From assembly GCA_029204225.1 (NCBI GenBank), contig CM055111.1:19843003-19907002 (forward strand): a stretch of DNA of 64,000 nt. The letters are read 5' to 3'. Below are positions 45,801 through 57,589 of this stretch, in pieces (position 1 is the stretch's first letter; every line of letters starts with the position of its first letter). Under the pieces are notes generated by a model that did no database searches, was not told the origin of the DNA, and was given only the letters and a program-made list of their open reading frames with translations. Origin of the DNA: Diphasiastrum complanatum. Taxonomy: Eukaryota; Streptophyta; Lycopodiopsida; Lycopodiales; Lycopodiaceae. The position numbers and the translations under genes are program-made.

Positions 45801-46790
45801 TTATCGGCCAAGCCCAAAATGACAAGGCATAACTAATAACCACATACACTGGAATGACTGGCCATCCATGTAAGGAATTATTCTAAATCCCTCATACTGG
45901 ACATGGACGTAATAGTAAAGCAAAGTTTGTACCTTCAACTTGCTTGCCTTTCTCATCATATGAAGCCTAGATGGCTTTTGTCTTTCCCTTGAGGATCTTC
46001 TTAGAACTTGACTTGGAGATGCATCTCCACCATCACCATCCAAAGAACCATCTTTATCACCATCAGAAATGCTAGATTGATCAACATCAACAACATCAAT
46101 CTTCTCCACAATCTCCTCTTCAAAGACAACATCCTTAGAAATGTGAACTTTCTTTGACTTAGGAATGTAAACCTTATAAGCTTTCATTACTTCACTATAG
46201 CCAGTACATATTCCCTTCAAGAATCCAAAAGATGAGTTGACATAGCAAGTACTACCAAAGACCTTCAAATGCTCCAAACTTGGCTTCTTACCAACCATAT
46301 AAGTCTTCATTTGAGTACCTAATGAAAACAAACTTAGCATACATCAAAGCTTCACCCCAGAAGACTTATGAAGATTGCATTCACCCTCATGGATTTGGCT
46401 CTTTCAAAAAGATTGATCGTCCTCTCTTCCAGACTATGTATAACCTTTGAGTTTGAAAGCTCCCTCTTGATCCCATGTGCTACACAAACATCTTTGAACT
46501 TTGTTGATAGGTCTCATTTGCCAACTTTAAGCACTTGATCTTCACTGTTGAATTGACTCGCCACAACGTTTTTGAATTTGAGAAAGACATCAAGTATGAA
46601 ATCCTCACTCTTTAGAAGATACGTTAAAAAATATCTACTAAAGTCACCAATGCAAGTTCAATGCAAGTCACAAACATCTTTGCTCCTCCATTACTCAAAG
46701 CACTCTTACAATGCGCATCCAAATGTATTAAATGAAAATGCATCTAGATCTATAATAAGACAAACTTTCTAACTTTGATATTGAACAAAG
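45801..46790 (-). pseudogene. Second-family copia integrase fragment, second copy
   Basis: VFGSTCYVNSSFGFLKGI and GYSEVMKAYKVYIPKSKK as at 21431-22330. A one-base loss near 45961 shifts the frame after SRERQKPSRL, giving a longer chance tail. Confidence 0.7.
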
Positions 46791-48004
46791 CTCACCAACT
46801 TGTTTCTTTGCCTTCAAACCACCATGGTTAGAACTTGAAGAAACACGAAGTTTCTACCCACAAAGCATTGCCAGCTTATGAACCAAAACCAGCAGAAATA
46901 CATGGGAACTACCAATAGGCAGAAACTGAAAATAACCATAACTGCAATGCAAACAACTTTAAAAGAGTCTAGCCTATGGTCCAATGCCAAGTAAACCAAA
47001 GGCCATCTCCAAGTTGGAGCTTGCAGTCACCTATGAAACAAACACAAAGCAGTCCACAAAGGAAGCTGACTGAAGGCCACCACAAAGTTCACACTAACGA
47101 TTTACAATGTTTCTCCCCTCTCGAAGAGATGAACTGCCTGAGCACCGCATAAGCCCCTACTACGGTCTATCTGCGGTTGCCTGCCAAAGGTCTCAGGCTC
47201 CGAAGAACCTTCACGACCGCAGAGACACAGCAAGGAAATGATTACGGTCACATACGACTCACAGATGGCTGCAAAAGTGGCAGATCTTCATGACCTAAGT
47301 ACCATGCAAGATCAACGAAGTACCAACATGGAGAACAGACTCCACGGACGACGACAACGACAACGCACAAGTGGAAATCGTTATAATGAGCTTAAACAAT
47401 TTCTTGTAATCAAATGATTAGCATAAACTCTCTTCTCTCTGTTCCTATATAAACAGGATGAACGTGGGAGATGTGCTGGTTTTTTTTTTTTAATGCGTCA
47501 GTGTTAGTCACAAAGTAGCAGACACACATTGTCACACAAACAGATATAGAATGAGCAGTAGCTAGTTCCTCGTAAGACAGGATTACCTCTCTTGCATCGA
47601 CGTGCTGATTTGGAAAACAAAAGTGCTTGAAAATGTTGTTGTAAACAAACAAAAAAAGTTGCGACATTATGTCTATGGTGTGTAATCTTTGAATGATTTT
47701 GATGCCTACTTACAGTAGATATATTTTCTCTGTTATCAAACATTATCTACTGTTCATAAACTTGTCGGTTCTTTTCTCAAAATTGGTTGCTACAACATTT
47801 ATGACTAGGGCTCTTTTGAATAACCGGTCTCTCTGCAAATACACTAGGTAACCATATATTAGAAAAACAACTTTGTACATGCAAAATTTTAGCACGGCTA
47901 TGCCGACTATTTTTACAACTGGCTAAAAAGCCGCAAAACATTTTTACAGACCTTTTCTATGGCCGCAAACTTTTCTCTAGCCTCATTAAGGCCGGGCTGG
48001 GACC
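46791..48004. other. Stretch without a recognised gene (copy of 22331-23544)
   Basis: Near-identical to the first copy. No ORF with motifs; the TATA-like CCTATATAAACAGG is kept. Confidence 0.35.
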
Positions 48005-48998
48005 TGTGAAAGTACAATACTTTAAGGACCAAAAATGGATCTTAGAAGATCTTCAAGAGAGATTATGTGCTTGCTTAACAATGCATAAAAAACTAGACAA
48101 TAAATCTTGATCAGGATTAGCAATTTGACACATAACAAGTATGGATTATCAATAAACAAGATCAAAGACCCAAATTCGAGTCCAAACGTGTGTAGTACAG
48201 GCTATAGTACAGCCTTAAACCTAAGAAACAAGTAGAAATTAATTTGGTTTCATTTGGATCACAAAAAATCAATGTACATAGTGAACTAGCTTGAGATTGC
48301 CAATGAGCTCCAAAAAATTTCTATCTTCTCACTATGGGAGCTGGGAATACATAGCAATTTAACTCCTCCTTGAAGTTAGATGGATTTCCAGCATGTAATA
48401 AGGAAGTTAACTCACCCTTCTTGCCCTAAAATGAAACCACCTTGGAAACAATAATGTATCTATATACAATTCTAAGACCTAATCTTAACATCATAAATGA
48501 ATCATATTCATGTTTAGAAAATGACTAATGGGCCCCTAAAGATGATGACATGATCTATCACCATATCCAAGATAGAGCTTCTTTGATCTTGATCTCCTCC
48601 AATATGAATTGAAGAGTCTTGATTCTTCCTTGCACCTTTGCACTTGATTTCTTCCATGTTGAGTGAAGAGGCATGAACTTGAAACTTTCTCCTCCTTGAT
48701 CTTGATGCTTCTCTTTGAAGGAAATCTTTTAACCTTAATAGGACCTGAACTCAGCCTAGATTAATTAGATTCCATGAAACAAATTCAAATCTAATCAATG
48801 GCAAATGATCTTGGTAGATTATCCTAGTATTTCCACCAAAAATTACACCAACAGCTCACAAATTGAATTTATAGCGACCAAATGAATGTAGTGCATTTAA
48901 TGCTGGTTTAGAAGTGCCCACATGTGGGAACAGTACATAATTTGATCCTAAAGAAGTTTGGGATCAATTTCTACCACCTCAAAAGTTTTTTGAAGAAT
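48005..48998. repeat. LTR-like block and leader-like segment, second copy
   Basis: It begins TGTGAAAGTACAATACTTT. About 78 bp at 48349-48427 (ending CACCCTTCTTGCCC) are absent from the first copy but present inverted at 63475-63555, so they are ancestral. Confidence 0.5.
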
Positions 48999-49190
48999 TT
49001 AAGTCTTGCGCTTTGGCAAATTCTGTACGAGCTCATAAGTCAATTTCATTTGAAGGGCGTCTAAGAATCTTTCTGCTTGCAATGTGAGATAATTATCAAT
49101 TTTTGAAATGCATTGGGAAATTTTCTCATTAGCATAAGTAATATCAATGTTGGCCTCCTGATTTTGGCACTCGGACAGTTCGCATATCGT
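48999..49190 (-). pseudogene. C-terminal end of the 693-codon gag ORF, cut by the duplication breakpoint
   Basis: It matches the last 62 codons of the 24457-26538 frame (CELSECQNQEANIDITYANE to the end). Homology stops at 49190, after GCATATCGTC, and unrelated sequence follows. Confidence 0.8.
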
Positions 49191-49805
49191 CTTCGTGTTG
49201 TACCTGACAGTTGTTGTAATGACATGGAGACAAATTATCATGTAGCATCTTATGCAATATATTCTAGTCCAATATTCTAATTGGGAAAACTAGGTTGTAT
49301 TGAGAAAGTATTAAGTTCAAGACAGTCTTCTATTTGGAACAATTGAGTCCCATATGTGCAAATTTTGCATATAGTTATGTAGAATTTAGAAACGAGGAGG
49401 AAGAATGCCATATGTTGCTTGCACCGATACTTTTGAAATTTGAAACGAGCGTCTAACCAACTGATGAATGGCTTTCTTCAGTTCTACATTATAAGCTGCT
49501 GCAAGGAATATTGACTGTATCTCTTAGTTTTGTTTGAATAAACTCATGACTATGATTTGTGCCATTTCGAGATGCAATGCTTTGGCCCGCCATTTGCTTT
49601 TAGGTCACTCTCACTCTCTACGTCATTATATACAAGATCGTTTATTCCTTCTCATCTCGGTTCTGGTTTGCCTACGAGCTTTTTAGTAGTTTAAGTTGGG
49701 AATTTGCGTTGCGTAAGTGTGTCAAACAACAACTGACACCATATTTAACGTATTTAATGCTTTGGGACAAGTAGAGAACTCCTCTTATTTTTAGTACCCT
49801 ACGCA
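49191..49805. other. Single-copy stretch, nothing recognised
   Basis: No ORF of note and no similarity to the rest of the window that I can see. It is the unique flank beyond the duplicated block. Confidence 0.4.
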
Positions 49806-50260
49806 CGCGTCAGGGTGGGCCAGGCAGGGAGGTTTTTATTTTTTATTTTTTAAACTGCTTGCCCTGGTGCCACGTGTCGGGCACCAGGGTTTATACCATA
49901 AGCAAATCTTTGAGATAAACTTGTACCTATATATAACTGAACCCACCTGCTTATTCACATGTGTGCAGGTGGGTGTGAAGCAGCCCAGTGCCACCTGGGC
50001 TGCCCGACGCCACCCACCTGGCGCTGGTGCCCCTGCCCGGTGCCACCTCGGCGCTGCCTGCCCGGCGCCACCTCGGCCTGCTGGGCACTGCCTGTCTGGC
50101 GCCACCTGGGCCTGCCCGGCGCCACCCAACTACCTACCCGACGCCACCCACCTGGTGTCGGTGCCCCTGCCCGGTGCCACCTGGGCGCTGCCTGCCCCGT
50201 GGTGCCACGACGCCCACATGTGCCTTTTTGGCCAACCCCTGGCTGGCGCACCCTGACGCG
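49806..50260 (+). mobile_element. GC-rich short element with 12-bp terminal inverted repeats and internal minisatellite
   Basis: CGCGTCAGGGTG (49806-49817) is exactly complementary to CACCCTGACGCG (50249-50260). Inside lie a hairpin (GCCCTGGTGCCACGTGTCGG then GCACCAGGG, about 49860-49889), an AT-rich part with TATATATAACTG, and a GC-rich array of GCCACC-ended units (TGCCCGGCGCCACC, about 49975-50240). The open frames through the array are composition artefacts. A diverged inverted relative lies at 54256-54505. It is probably a non-autonomous element; its superfamily is not recognised and a clear target-site duplication is not visible. Confidence 0.55.
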
Positions 50261-50289
50261 CCAGGGTGCTACAATTATGTGGAGCCCAA

Positions 50290-50515
50290 GTAGAGTTGGC
50301 TACATTTATCTATATAGGAAAACTAATTCTTTTCTTGATATAGGAAAATACTTATTCTAGGAAATTCTTGGTCAAAATTTTCCTATATAGGAAAAGTTTT
50401 CCTATATTGTCAACCTAGGAACTCTTTCATTTTTCCTAGTGCATGCACAGTTCCTAGTTATGTGTATTTCATTCTAGGAAAACTCTTTTTTTTCCCTATA
50501 TAGGAACTGATCAAA
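50290..50515. repeat. Cluster of CCTATATAGG-type palindromic repeats
   Basis: TATAGGAAAA and TTTTCCTATA words recur at least six times. TTTTCCTATATAGGAAAA (about 50378-50395) is a perfect 18-bp palindrome. No gene. Confidence 0.6.
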
Positions 50516-50937
50516 AGTTGCTTGTGTATATATCGCGCTCAAGGTGGAAACCCATGGGTTTTCGCCTGTTCTTTAACTTCCGCTCTACAAATATTTCGAG
50601 AAGAACTCCTCGGAATTGAATGCAAAGCGTTTAAATGTCGTTCAGTTAGCCATATTAACTGTCCTCAGCGCTTTTTGGGAGATATGCAATCTATGCACCA
50701 GTTCTAGTGATTGGGGCTTAGATTCCACAACACTAGCTCAACATTTACCATGGTTTTTATTGATCTACAATGGTCTCGTCTGTGGTGGACTATGCAGCTA
50801 GTTGGAAATACGAGCTCTACGTGGTGTGAATGTATCCGTCACCACTTTCATTTAATGACTATTCCAGTCTGGGGTGCACTTTTCTCTACACTTCTCCGAC
50901 ACAAATCTGCAAACGGTCTTGAACTTTTGGGAGGACC
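50516..50937 (+). other. Target-site flank of the TR-GAG element, no recognised gene
   Basis: Small plus-strand frames (50522-50707, and from 50711) show no motif. The second runs straight into the LTR at 50938. The sequence should continue at 54173 in an empty site. Confidence 0.35.
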
Positions 50938-51757
50938 TGTGAGAAATTGGCAAAAATTTAGCTTGGTATTTTTTATGATAGAAGTTTGTAAGTGAATCTC
51001 ACATGTGTGGAGGATGTTCCCACGTGTGGAGAATTGTAAAGTAAATCAAAATGTTTGATATAGGGGTCTCATAGAATTTCATAGTCAAGCATTTAGGTGT
51101 AGGATGTTGATAGGGTCAAATTTGGCATAGATGGCAAATTATCCATTTCCACTTGTAATGCCAATATTGAGCCAAAATAGAGCCAAACTTGTGCCAATTA
51201 GAGTGTAGACAAGTGTCATGCTTTTGTTTGATGAAGCTTAAGTGGTCCAATAGGATTTAGAGGTGGAACCTTGTGAGGTCCAATAGAAAATTGAGGTGTG
51301 CTTGAATATAGTCCAATAGAATTTAGAGGTGCATGGATCAATGGTCCAATAGGATTAAGAGGTGGCAAAGTGTGATCCAATCATAGTTAGGCATAGTGGT
51401 AGCTCATGAATCTATTAGTATCATTTTACTCCTCCTTTTGGATCTAATTGATTTTGAGATTGAGTGCATTTTGAGTGTCATTGAATTTCTAGCTTTCTCT
51501 CTCTACCCGAGAGCTCATGATGGTTTTTCTCTCTCTACCCGAGGAGAGCAGCTTGTTTTTACTTAGAATACTTTTGGAACACTTCCCACACGTGTGAGTG
51601 AGAGTTGAAAGTGATTGAATGCATGTAGTAGTGTGTTTTTGCCATAGAATCAAAGATAGATCTTGAATCTCAATCTAGTCTTGATCTTGGTGCATCTACA
51701 CACCTTAGGAGATCACAAGTACATGTAGTGGACAATCCACACGTGTGAAATTCAACA
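50938..51757 (+). repeat. 5' LTR of a gag-only (TR-GAG-like) copia element, 820 bp
   Basis: It begins TGTGAGAAATTGGC and ends GTGAAATTCAACA. GGACC (50933-50937) precedes it and AGACC (54168-54172) follows the other LTR: a 5-bp target duplication with one change. I count about seven differences between the two 820-bp LTRs. Confidence 0.95.
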
Positions 51758-51770
51758 TGGTATCAGAGCC
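51758..51770 (+). promoter_or_regulatory. Primer-binding site
   Basis: TGGTATCAGAGCC directly follows the 5' LTR, an initiator-tRNA-Met type site. Confidence 0.95.
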
Positions 51771-52511
51771 TACCTAAGGTTACCATGCATTTTGATCCAT
51801 CTAAGTGAAAAATTTTGATCAATCTTGAGCTAGAAATTGTCAAGGCCCATTTTCCTAGCTATCTTGTTCAATTTTGGATCAAAAGAGATCAAAAGGACAT
51901 TGATTGGGTTTGACCTGGTACTGTACGGAATCAGGTGCTCAGACACGTGTGAGGAACATCCATTTTCAGTTTGGGAGTTCTCTTTCATGTTTGATCCAAA
52001 AATCTTGCTAGATAGCTTGTTTTGAAGCTATTTTTGTCTAGTTTCTGATGCAATCAGTTTCATTCCATTTGGTTGAGCCAATCAAAAGTTATAAGCTTTT
52101 GAAGAGGGCTAGGTAGGGCCCCTAGACCTGGGTGGACACATTTGGTTTGGTCAAAAGATTGCTTGTTTGATCCAAAATCACAGTTGAATGCTTACCAATC
52201 TCATCTATATGTGATCTAGGCACCGTTTTGAGATCTTAGACATTTTGTTTCATGCAATATCATTGTATTTGAGTCAAATTTGGTTTCTTAGTGTATTTCA
52301 CACGTGCTAAGAGTGTTTGATCCTAACTTTGCCCATACTCCATCATTTCATGTGAAGTAGATCTAGTTTTGGAGAGATTGAGATAGCTAGTGAGAATAAT
52401 CTCACAGTTTGTTGTAAGATATTGCATAGGAGATGGTAGCACACCATTATTGGATCCTATAGTGAGAGAGAAGCAACATTTTTTGATCACTTTTATTTAT
52501 CTCCACTTTAC
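51771..52511 (+). other. Untranslated leader of the TR-GAG-like element
   Basis: About 740 bp between PBS and gag with no credible ORF. It probably holds the packaging signal, by analogy with other LTR elements. Confidence 0.5.
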
Positions 52512-53405
52512 ATGACTTCAATGAGTTCATACTTGTTGCAACCAAGTGAGAGATTGTCTACTTCCAATTATTCAATATGGAAGTTGAGGATGGAGTCCAT
52601 CTTGATACTCCAAGATGTGATGGACATTGTACTTGGGATTGAGGAGGAGCCTCAAGTCCTTCAAGAAGTACAAAAATACAAGAAGAGAGCTAGGATGGCT
52701 CTCCACTACATTAAGATGAATGTCTCTAATGAGATATTGAGGGAGATTGGTGATTGTTCTACATCCAAGGAAGCTTGGGATTGTCTCAAGTCCATCTATG
52801 AGGCTAAGAACACCTCTAGGCTCCTCACTCTTAGAAATCAAATATTCCAAAATAGTAAAAAGAGTGATGAGAGTGCATCTAATTATGTTTTGAGAGTCAA
52901 GGATATTCATAGGGAGCTTGCATGTATTGGTGACTCAATCAATCAAAGTGAGCTAGTCCAAGTCATTCTCAATGGCTTGAGAGATGAATATGACAACCTT
53001 GTCCAATCCTATGCTATTAAGGAGGAGCTACCAAGTTTGGAGGCCCTTCAAAGTGTGCTTATTTCTGAAGAATCAAGACAAGAGTACAAACTCTTGAGGA
53101 TGGACAAGCTATCACTCAATCATGATGATGGCAAAGTTCTATTTGCCAAGCACAAAGAGAGGAGTAAGAAGCAACACCGTCACTTCTCTAATGACAAAGC
53201 TAAAGACCAAGATGGAGAGGAGGAGGATACCTCTCATGCTTCTAATTCAAATCTCAAGAAGAAGATGATCAAGTGCTTTTATTGTGGCAAGAAAGGCCAT
53301 TATGCCACCAATTGCTTCAAGAAGACTATATTGCAAGTGAGGAGGAGTGTGAGAAATTGGCAAAAATCTAGCTTGGTATTTTTTATGATAGAAGTTTGTA
53401 AGTGA
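52512..53405 (+). CDS. Gag protein (UBN2 type with CCHC knuckle), sole ORF of the element
   Basis: It forms the nucleocapsid of virus-like particles in the cytoplasm, by family. SERLSTSNYSIWKLRMES (12-29), ALHYIKMNVSNEILREIG (63-80) and YVLRVKDIHRELACIGDS match the gag at 24457-26538. A charged linker leads to the knuckle CFYCGKKGHYATNC (255-268). Within about 10 residues the sequence reaches the polypurine tract and the last 20 or so codons lie in the 3' LTR. No protease, integrase or reverse transcriptase exists, so the element must borrow them. The frame is intact and the LTRs are young, so the protein could still be made. The start is the first ATG of the frame. Confidence 0.85.
   Translation: MTSMSSYLLQPSERLSTSNYSIWKLRMESILILQDVMDIVLGIEEEPQVLQEVQKYKKRARMALHYIKMNVSNEILREIGDCSTSKEAWDCLKSIYEAKNTSRLLTLRNQIFQNSKKSDESASNYVLRVKDIHRELACIGDSINQSELVQVILNGLRDEYDNLVQSYAIKEELPSLEALQSVLISEESRQEYKLLRMDKLSLNHDDGKVLFAKHKERSKKQHRHFSNDKAKDQDGEEEDTSHASNSNLKKKMIKCFYCGKKGHYATNCFKKTILQVRRSVRNWQKSSLVFFMIEVCK
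53339..53347 (+). promoter_or_regulatory. Polypurine tract
   Basis: GAGGAGGAG lies directly before the 3' LTR and overlaps the gag reading frame (encoding the RRS residues). Confidence 0.85.
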
Positions 53406-54167
53406 ATCTCACATGTGTGGAGGATGTTCCCACGTGTGGAGAATTGTAAAGTAAATCAAAATGTTTGATATAGGGGTCTCATAGAATTTCATAGTCAAGC
53501 ATTTAGGTGTAGGATGTTGATAGGGTCAAATTTGGCATAGATGGCAAATTATCCATTTTCACTTGTAATGCCAATATTGAGCCAAAATAGAGCCAAACTT
53601 GTGCCAATTAGAGTGTAGACAAGTGTCATGCTTTTGTTTGATGAAGCTTAAGAGGTCCAATAGGATTTAGAGGTGGAACCTTGTGAGGTCCAATAGAAAA
53701 TTGAGGTGTGCTTGAATATAGTCCAATAGAATTTAGAGGTGCATGGATCAATGGTCCAATAGGATTAAGAGGTGGCAAAGTGTGATCCAATCATAGTTAG
53801 GCATAGTGGTAGCTCATGAATCTATTAGTATCATTGTACTCCTCCTTTTGGATCTAATTGATTTTGAGATTGAGTGGATTTTGAGTGTCATTGAATTTCT
53901 AGCTTTCTCTCTCTACCCGAGAGCTCATGATGGTTTTTCTCTCTCTACCCGAGGAGAGCAGCTTGTTTTTACTTAGAATACTTTTGGAACACTTCCCACA
54001 CGTGTGAGTGAGAGTTGGAAGTGATTGAATGCATGTAGTAGTGTGTTTTTGCCATAGAATCAAAGATAGATCTTGAATCTCAATCTAGTCTTGATCTTGG
54101 TGCATCTACACACCTTAGGAGATTACAAGTACATGTAGTGGACAATCCACACGTGTGAAATTCAACA
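53348..54167 (+). repeat. 3' LTR of the TR-GAG-like element, 820 bp
   Basis: Same length as 50938-51757 and about 99% identical by eye. Differences include C/T at TTTAGC versus TCTAGC near the start and CACAAG versus TACAAG near the end. Confidence 0.95.
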
Positions 54168-54172
54168 AGACC

Positions 54173-54255
54173 GATGGTTCTGCTAGCAACTATGTGGACC
54201 AACAAAATGACATCTCGAAAACCTACCAATCGCTCTCAACTGTACCAAACAGATC
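54173..54255 (+). other. Right flank of the TR-GAG-like insertion
   Basis: It continues the target sequence from 50937. No gene recognised. Confidence 0.35.
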
Positions 54256-54505
54256 TGGGCCTTCAGGCAGCCCCAGGCCACGGGCACCCACGGCGCCGAG
54301 CCGTGGTCTCGGACAGGGCGGGTGGCCCCAGGCAGCCTACAGGTGGCGTCGGGAAGGGCGGGTGGCGCTGGGCACCTAGGTACACACACACACACATGCT
54401 AGCGATTAGGTGCATTTCTATATATATTCCCTCCCCTTACCTTGTAGAAATGCTTATGGGATATAAATTGGCTACTTGGACACATGGCGTTCAGGCAGCC
54501 AGTTT
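54256..54505 (-). mobile_element. Diverged inverted relative of the GC-rich element
   Basis: Read on the minus strand it repeats the order seen at 49842-50260: a CCATGTGTCC-type start, CCCATAAGCATTTCT (compare ACCATAAGCAAATCT), a TATATATAG run, a CATGTGTGTG stretch, then GC-rich GCCACC-type units (GCCCAGCGCCACC). Terminal repeats are not evident, so it seems partial. Confidence 0.4.
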
Positions 54506-56248
54506 TTAAAAAAAAACAAAAAAAATAAAACGTGTGGTCAGGAGGGCACTGGGGCCAAACCGCCATACGTGCGGCCCGTGCTCGCAAGATGCATGGGGCC
54601 AAAGCCTCTTTAAAATAAAAGTAGCATAAAATAGATAGAATTAGAGGCGGTGTTAGCTTTTTGACAAAATGAGTTTCTCAGCAATATGCCAATAAAAGCT
54701 CGACTACGAGCTCGAAGGTTGTTAGGATGTCTTGCAGGGCAGGAAATTGTCTCCAAGTTCTCTTTCCATTTCCACTAGCTTTAATATCCAATTTTCTACT
54801 CTGTCATAGGTTAACCTGAACTCTGTATCTGCTTCTGTGTAGTCAATTCCCTCTAGGCACAACCGAAGTTATAAGAGCCTGCCATATTCGTAAACGATAA
54901 TATGATGATGGGTGTCCAACAATGCCGGTATGGAGTTCCGAGTAAGGCAGTGATGTTGAATCTCAACAAAGAGCAGTTCTCTACTTCAATCCATTTATAA
55001 TCTATCAAACTTGTTTACACGAGTCTTTTTGTGAAGCATACGCCTTTTTAGCATCAGATCTTATGCTACGTTTATGCTTTTCTATTACAAGTAAGTTTTG
55101 TACAAGCATGGTTATTTTAGAGTATTTATATTGTTATGGTATAGGGATTTTTTTTGAGGTAAAGAGGAGTTTTGCAATGCTCTTCTGCCTAGGCATAAAG
55201 AAAGGCCCTTCCCTACTGTCAAATAAGCGAGAAGTATTTTGTTTATTTTAAAATTTCAAAAAATTGTTGTGACAATTTGCACAAATTTTTGTATGAAAGA
55301 GTATGTGCAAAAAGGTTGTGATATTGTGAACATTGTTATTTCAAAAAATTGCCTTTGATATGGACTTAATAATCTCTTTGTTAATCGAAACTCTAATTTC
55401 ATAATAGGTAGAAAATTGTGGAGAATTTGGGTTACACTTGCAAGTGTGTGTCCTTGGAGAGAGAGACTTCCTTGGGCTTGGGACTTGACACTTTGCAAGT
55501 AAATGTGTGCGAGTTATGCGAGCTTATGATTTGCTAAATCACATATTTTAACAATCTCCAAATTGTAGGATATTTTGTTTGTTGAAAATCAATTGCACAG
55601 TTTGACTCATTTACGATTATATATTTGTATTGATAATGTTGCATATTATAAAGATGTGAAATAGCATAAATATAACATCATTTGTAACCCTATTCTACAA
55701 TTCTAAGTTGCATTCAAACAACCCAATGAAGTTTGAAATTCTATTTATTAGGCTTGAATTCAAAAAGAGGAGCAGACATAGTCGTTTGATTAACAACCAA
55801 CAACCTTAAGATGTCAAGACCTTGACATCACATAGAACAGCTCTTGTTAACTTAGTATTGGTTGGTAAATAAACATCTCTTCATTCACATCGAAGCCTTT
55901 TAATCTCAAGTAAACATAATATATTTGCTTACATTTGGTGTATTTTTGTTTTTGTTTTTGATGATTTTCTACTAATCCATGCATTTGCAAGAGGGCTCTT
56001 TTGAAATCATAATATTGTATGTCATCCTAGTTGCATCACTATTAAAACTTTCAATGACATACAAATCGGACAAACTTGATTTTCGTCTCATCTTGTTTCG
56101 ATTACAACCATTACCAACTTGTTGTTTTGATATGTGTGGACTTGGATTAGGTACGATTGCAATGTTGTCATTAGGATCCAAGGAAGCCTCTGGCTCATTT
56201 TAACATATTGTTTCACTTAGAATTTGCTTCAAACAGGAACAGAGATCA
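54506..56248. other. Stretch without a recognised gene
   Basis: AT-rich, with a few short frames (55063-55251, 55256-55498, 55979-56203) lacking motifs and codon coherence. One ACTACGAGCTCG-type GC patch lies near 54700. Nothing supported. Confidence 0.4.
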
Positions 56249-56472
56249 TGTTACACAGTAACACAGACAGAAAACACTCTCCACACCAAGCTCACGTAGC
56301 AACTGTATTTCTCAAAATGAAAATACACTATACTTCACTCAGGCAACCCATGCATGACCCAGGTTGCCGTTGACAGGACGCGTGTCCCGTCGCCTCGTGG
56401 CGAGGCCAACTGATCCTTATCTACTGATAGGACCCACAATACAGTAACACAGTGATTCTACTTTAATTCTAA
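56249..56472 (-). repeat. Short 3' LTR of a minus-strand copia element
   Basis: The plus strand starts TGTTACACAG. On the minus strand a purine run (AAGGGAGAGA, about 56473-56486) is followed by GTTAGAATTAAAG, resembling the copia TGTTAG start with one change. Size is about 224 bp; the left edge is inferred. Confidence 0.5.
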
Positions 56473-56486
56473 CTCTCTCCCTTAAA

Positions 56487-57585
56487 GTAGAGTCTACTTT
56501 CTATACAGTCATATACATAGCTTTAAAGTCAACAAACTTTAAGTACAGAAAGCTTTGATTTCAACTTATGAAACTTTTTTCTAACAAGTGGCTTAGTGAA
56601 AATATCAGCTGGTTGTTCGTTCGTACTATAATGAATAACATGAATTTCACGACTCAACAGCCTCTCACGTATAAAGTGATACTAAATCTCAATGTGTTTG
56701 GTTCTCGCATGGAACACTAGATTCTTTGCTAGCTGAATGCCACTCTGACTGTCGCTATGTGTAGTTGTGGGATTCTGCTGTTTCATGCCAATTTCTTCCA
56801 AGATTTACCTCAACCATATAGCTTCTTGTGCTGCACTACACATTGCCTGACTGCTTCTGTGGTGGATAAAGAACATGTACTTTGCTTTTTGCTAGACCAA
56901 GAAAAGCAACTGCCATAAAGCTGGAATACATACCCTGTGGTGGATCTACGACCATCATAGTCACCTCCCCAATCTGCATCCATATAGCCACATAACTCAG
57001 GTAAACCCTCATGCTTCCTGTAAGCCAAGCCATAATCTAAAGTGCCTTTGACATAACGCAAAATGCGCTTAGTTGCCTTCCAATGCATCTCCGTAGGTGC
57101 TACCATAAATTGACTTACAATACCAACAACATAGCATATATCTGGTCTAGTCGTGGTAAGGTAAATCAAGCTCTCTACTAACTGCCTATACAACGTAGCA
57201 TCAAATGGCTGTGACTCGTCAAGCTGAGAAAGCTTTTTACCTGGTTCAATAGGAGTGTTCACTGACTTGCAATCCTTCAACCTGAATCTGTGTAACAACT
57301 CTCTGACATACTTCACATGTGCTAAATCCAGTTCATGTCCTTTTTGCCACACCTCCACTCCAAGGTAATAATGTATTAGGCTGAGGTCTGTCATCTCAAA
57401 TTGTTTCATGAGGTCTTTCTTGATCATGTCTATCATCTCTTGATTATTTCCTATGATAATCAAGTCATCAACATAAAGAGCAATCAAAGTAACCATACCA
57501 TCAAAGCATAAGACATAAAGATTTGGATCAGAATGTGTTCTCACCATCTCCTTAGAATGAAGGTAGCTCGGCTTCCACATCAGAA
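56487..57585 (-). pseudogene. Copia reverse transcriptase (second half) and RNase H, minus strand
   Basis: The 256-codon frame (57580-56810) has the polymerase motif LIALYVDDLIIIGNN, then LSLIHYYLGVEVWQ, the connection LTTTRPDICYVVG and the RNase H start GYMDADWGGDYDGRRSTTGY with its aspartates. After a break the RNase H end continues, with FHARTKHIEI, a stop, YHFIRERLL and PADIFTKPL. It begins mid-domain at 57585, where an unrelated plus-strand element starts. Confidence 0.9.
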
Positions 57586-57589
57586 GAGT

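Noticed and set aside
49836-50360. Several 92-133 codon frames, both strands
   Set aside because: GC-rich array of GCCACC units leaves few stops in any frame. No coherent protein is shared between the two element copies.
56810-57580. Functional copia pol
   Set aside because: RT and RNase H motifs look intact, but the 5' half is missing and the RNase H is interrupted by stops.
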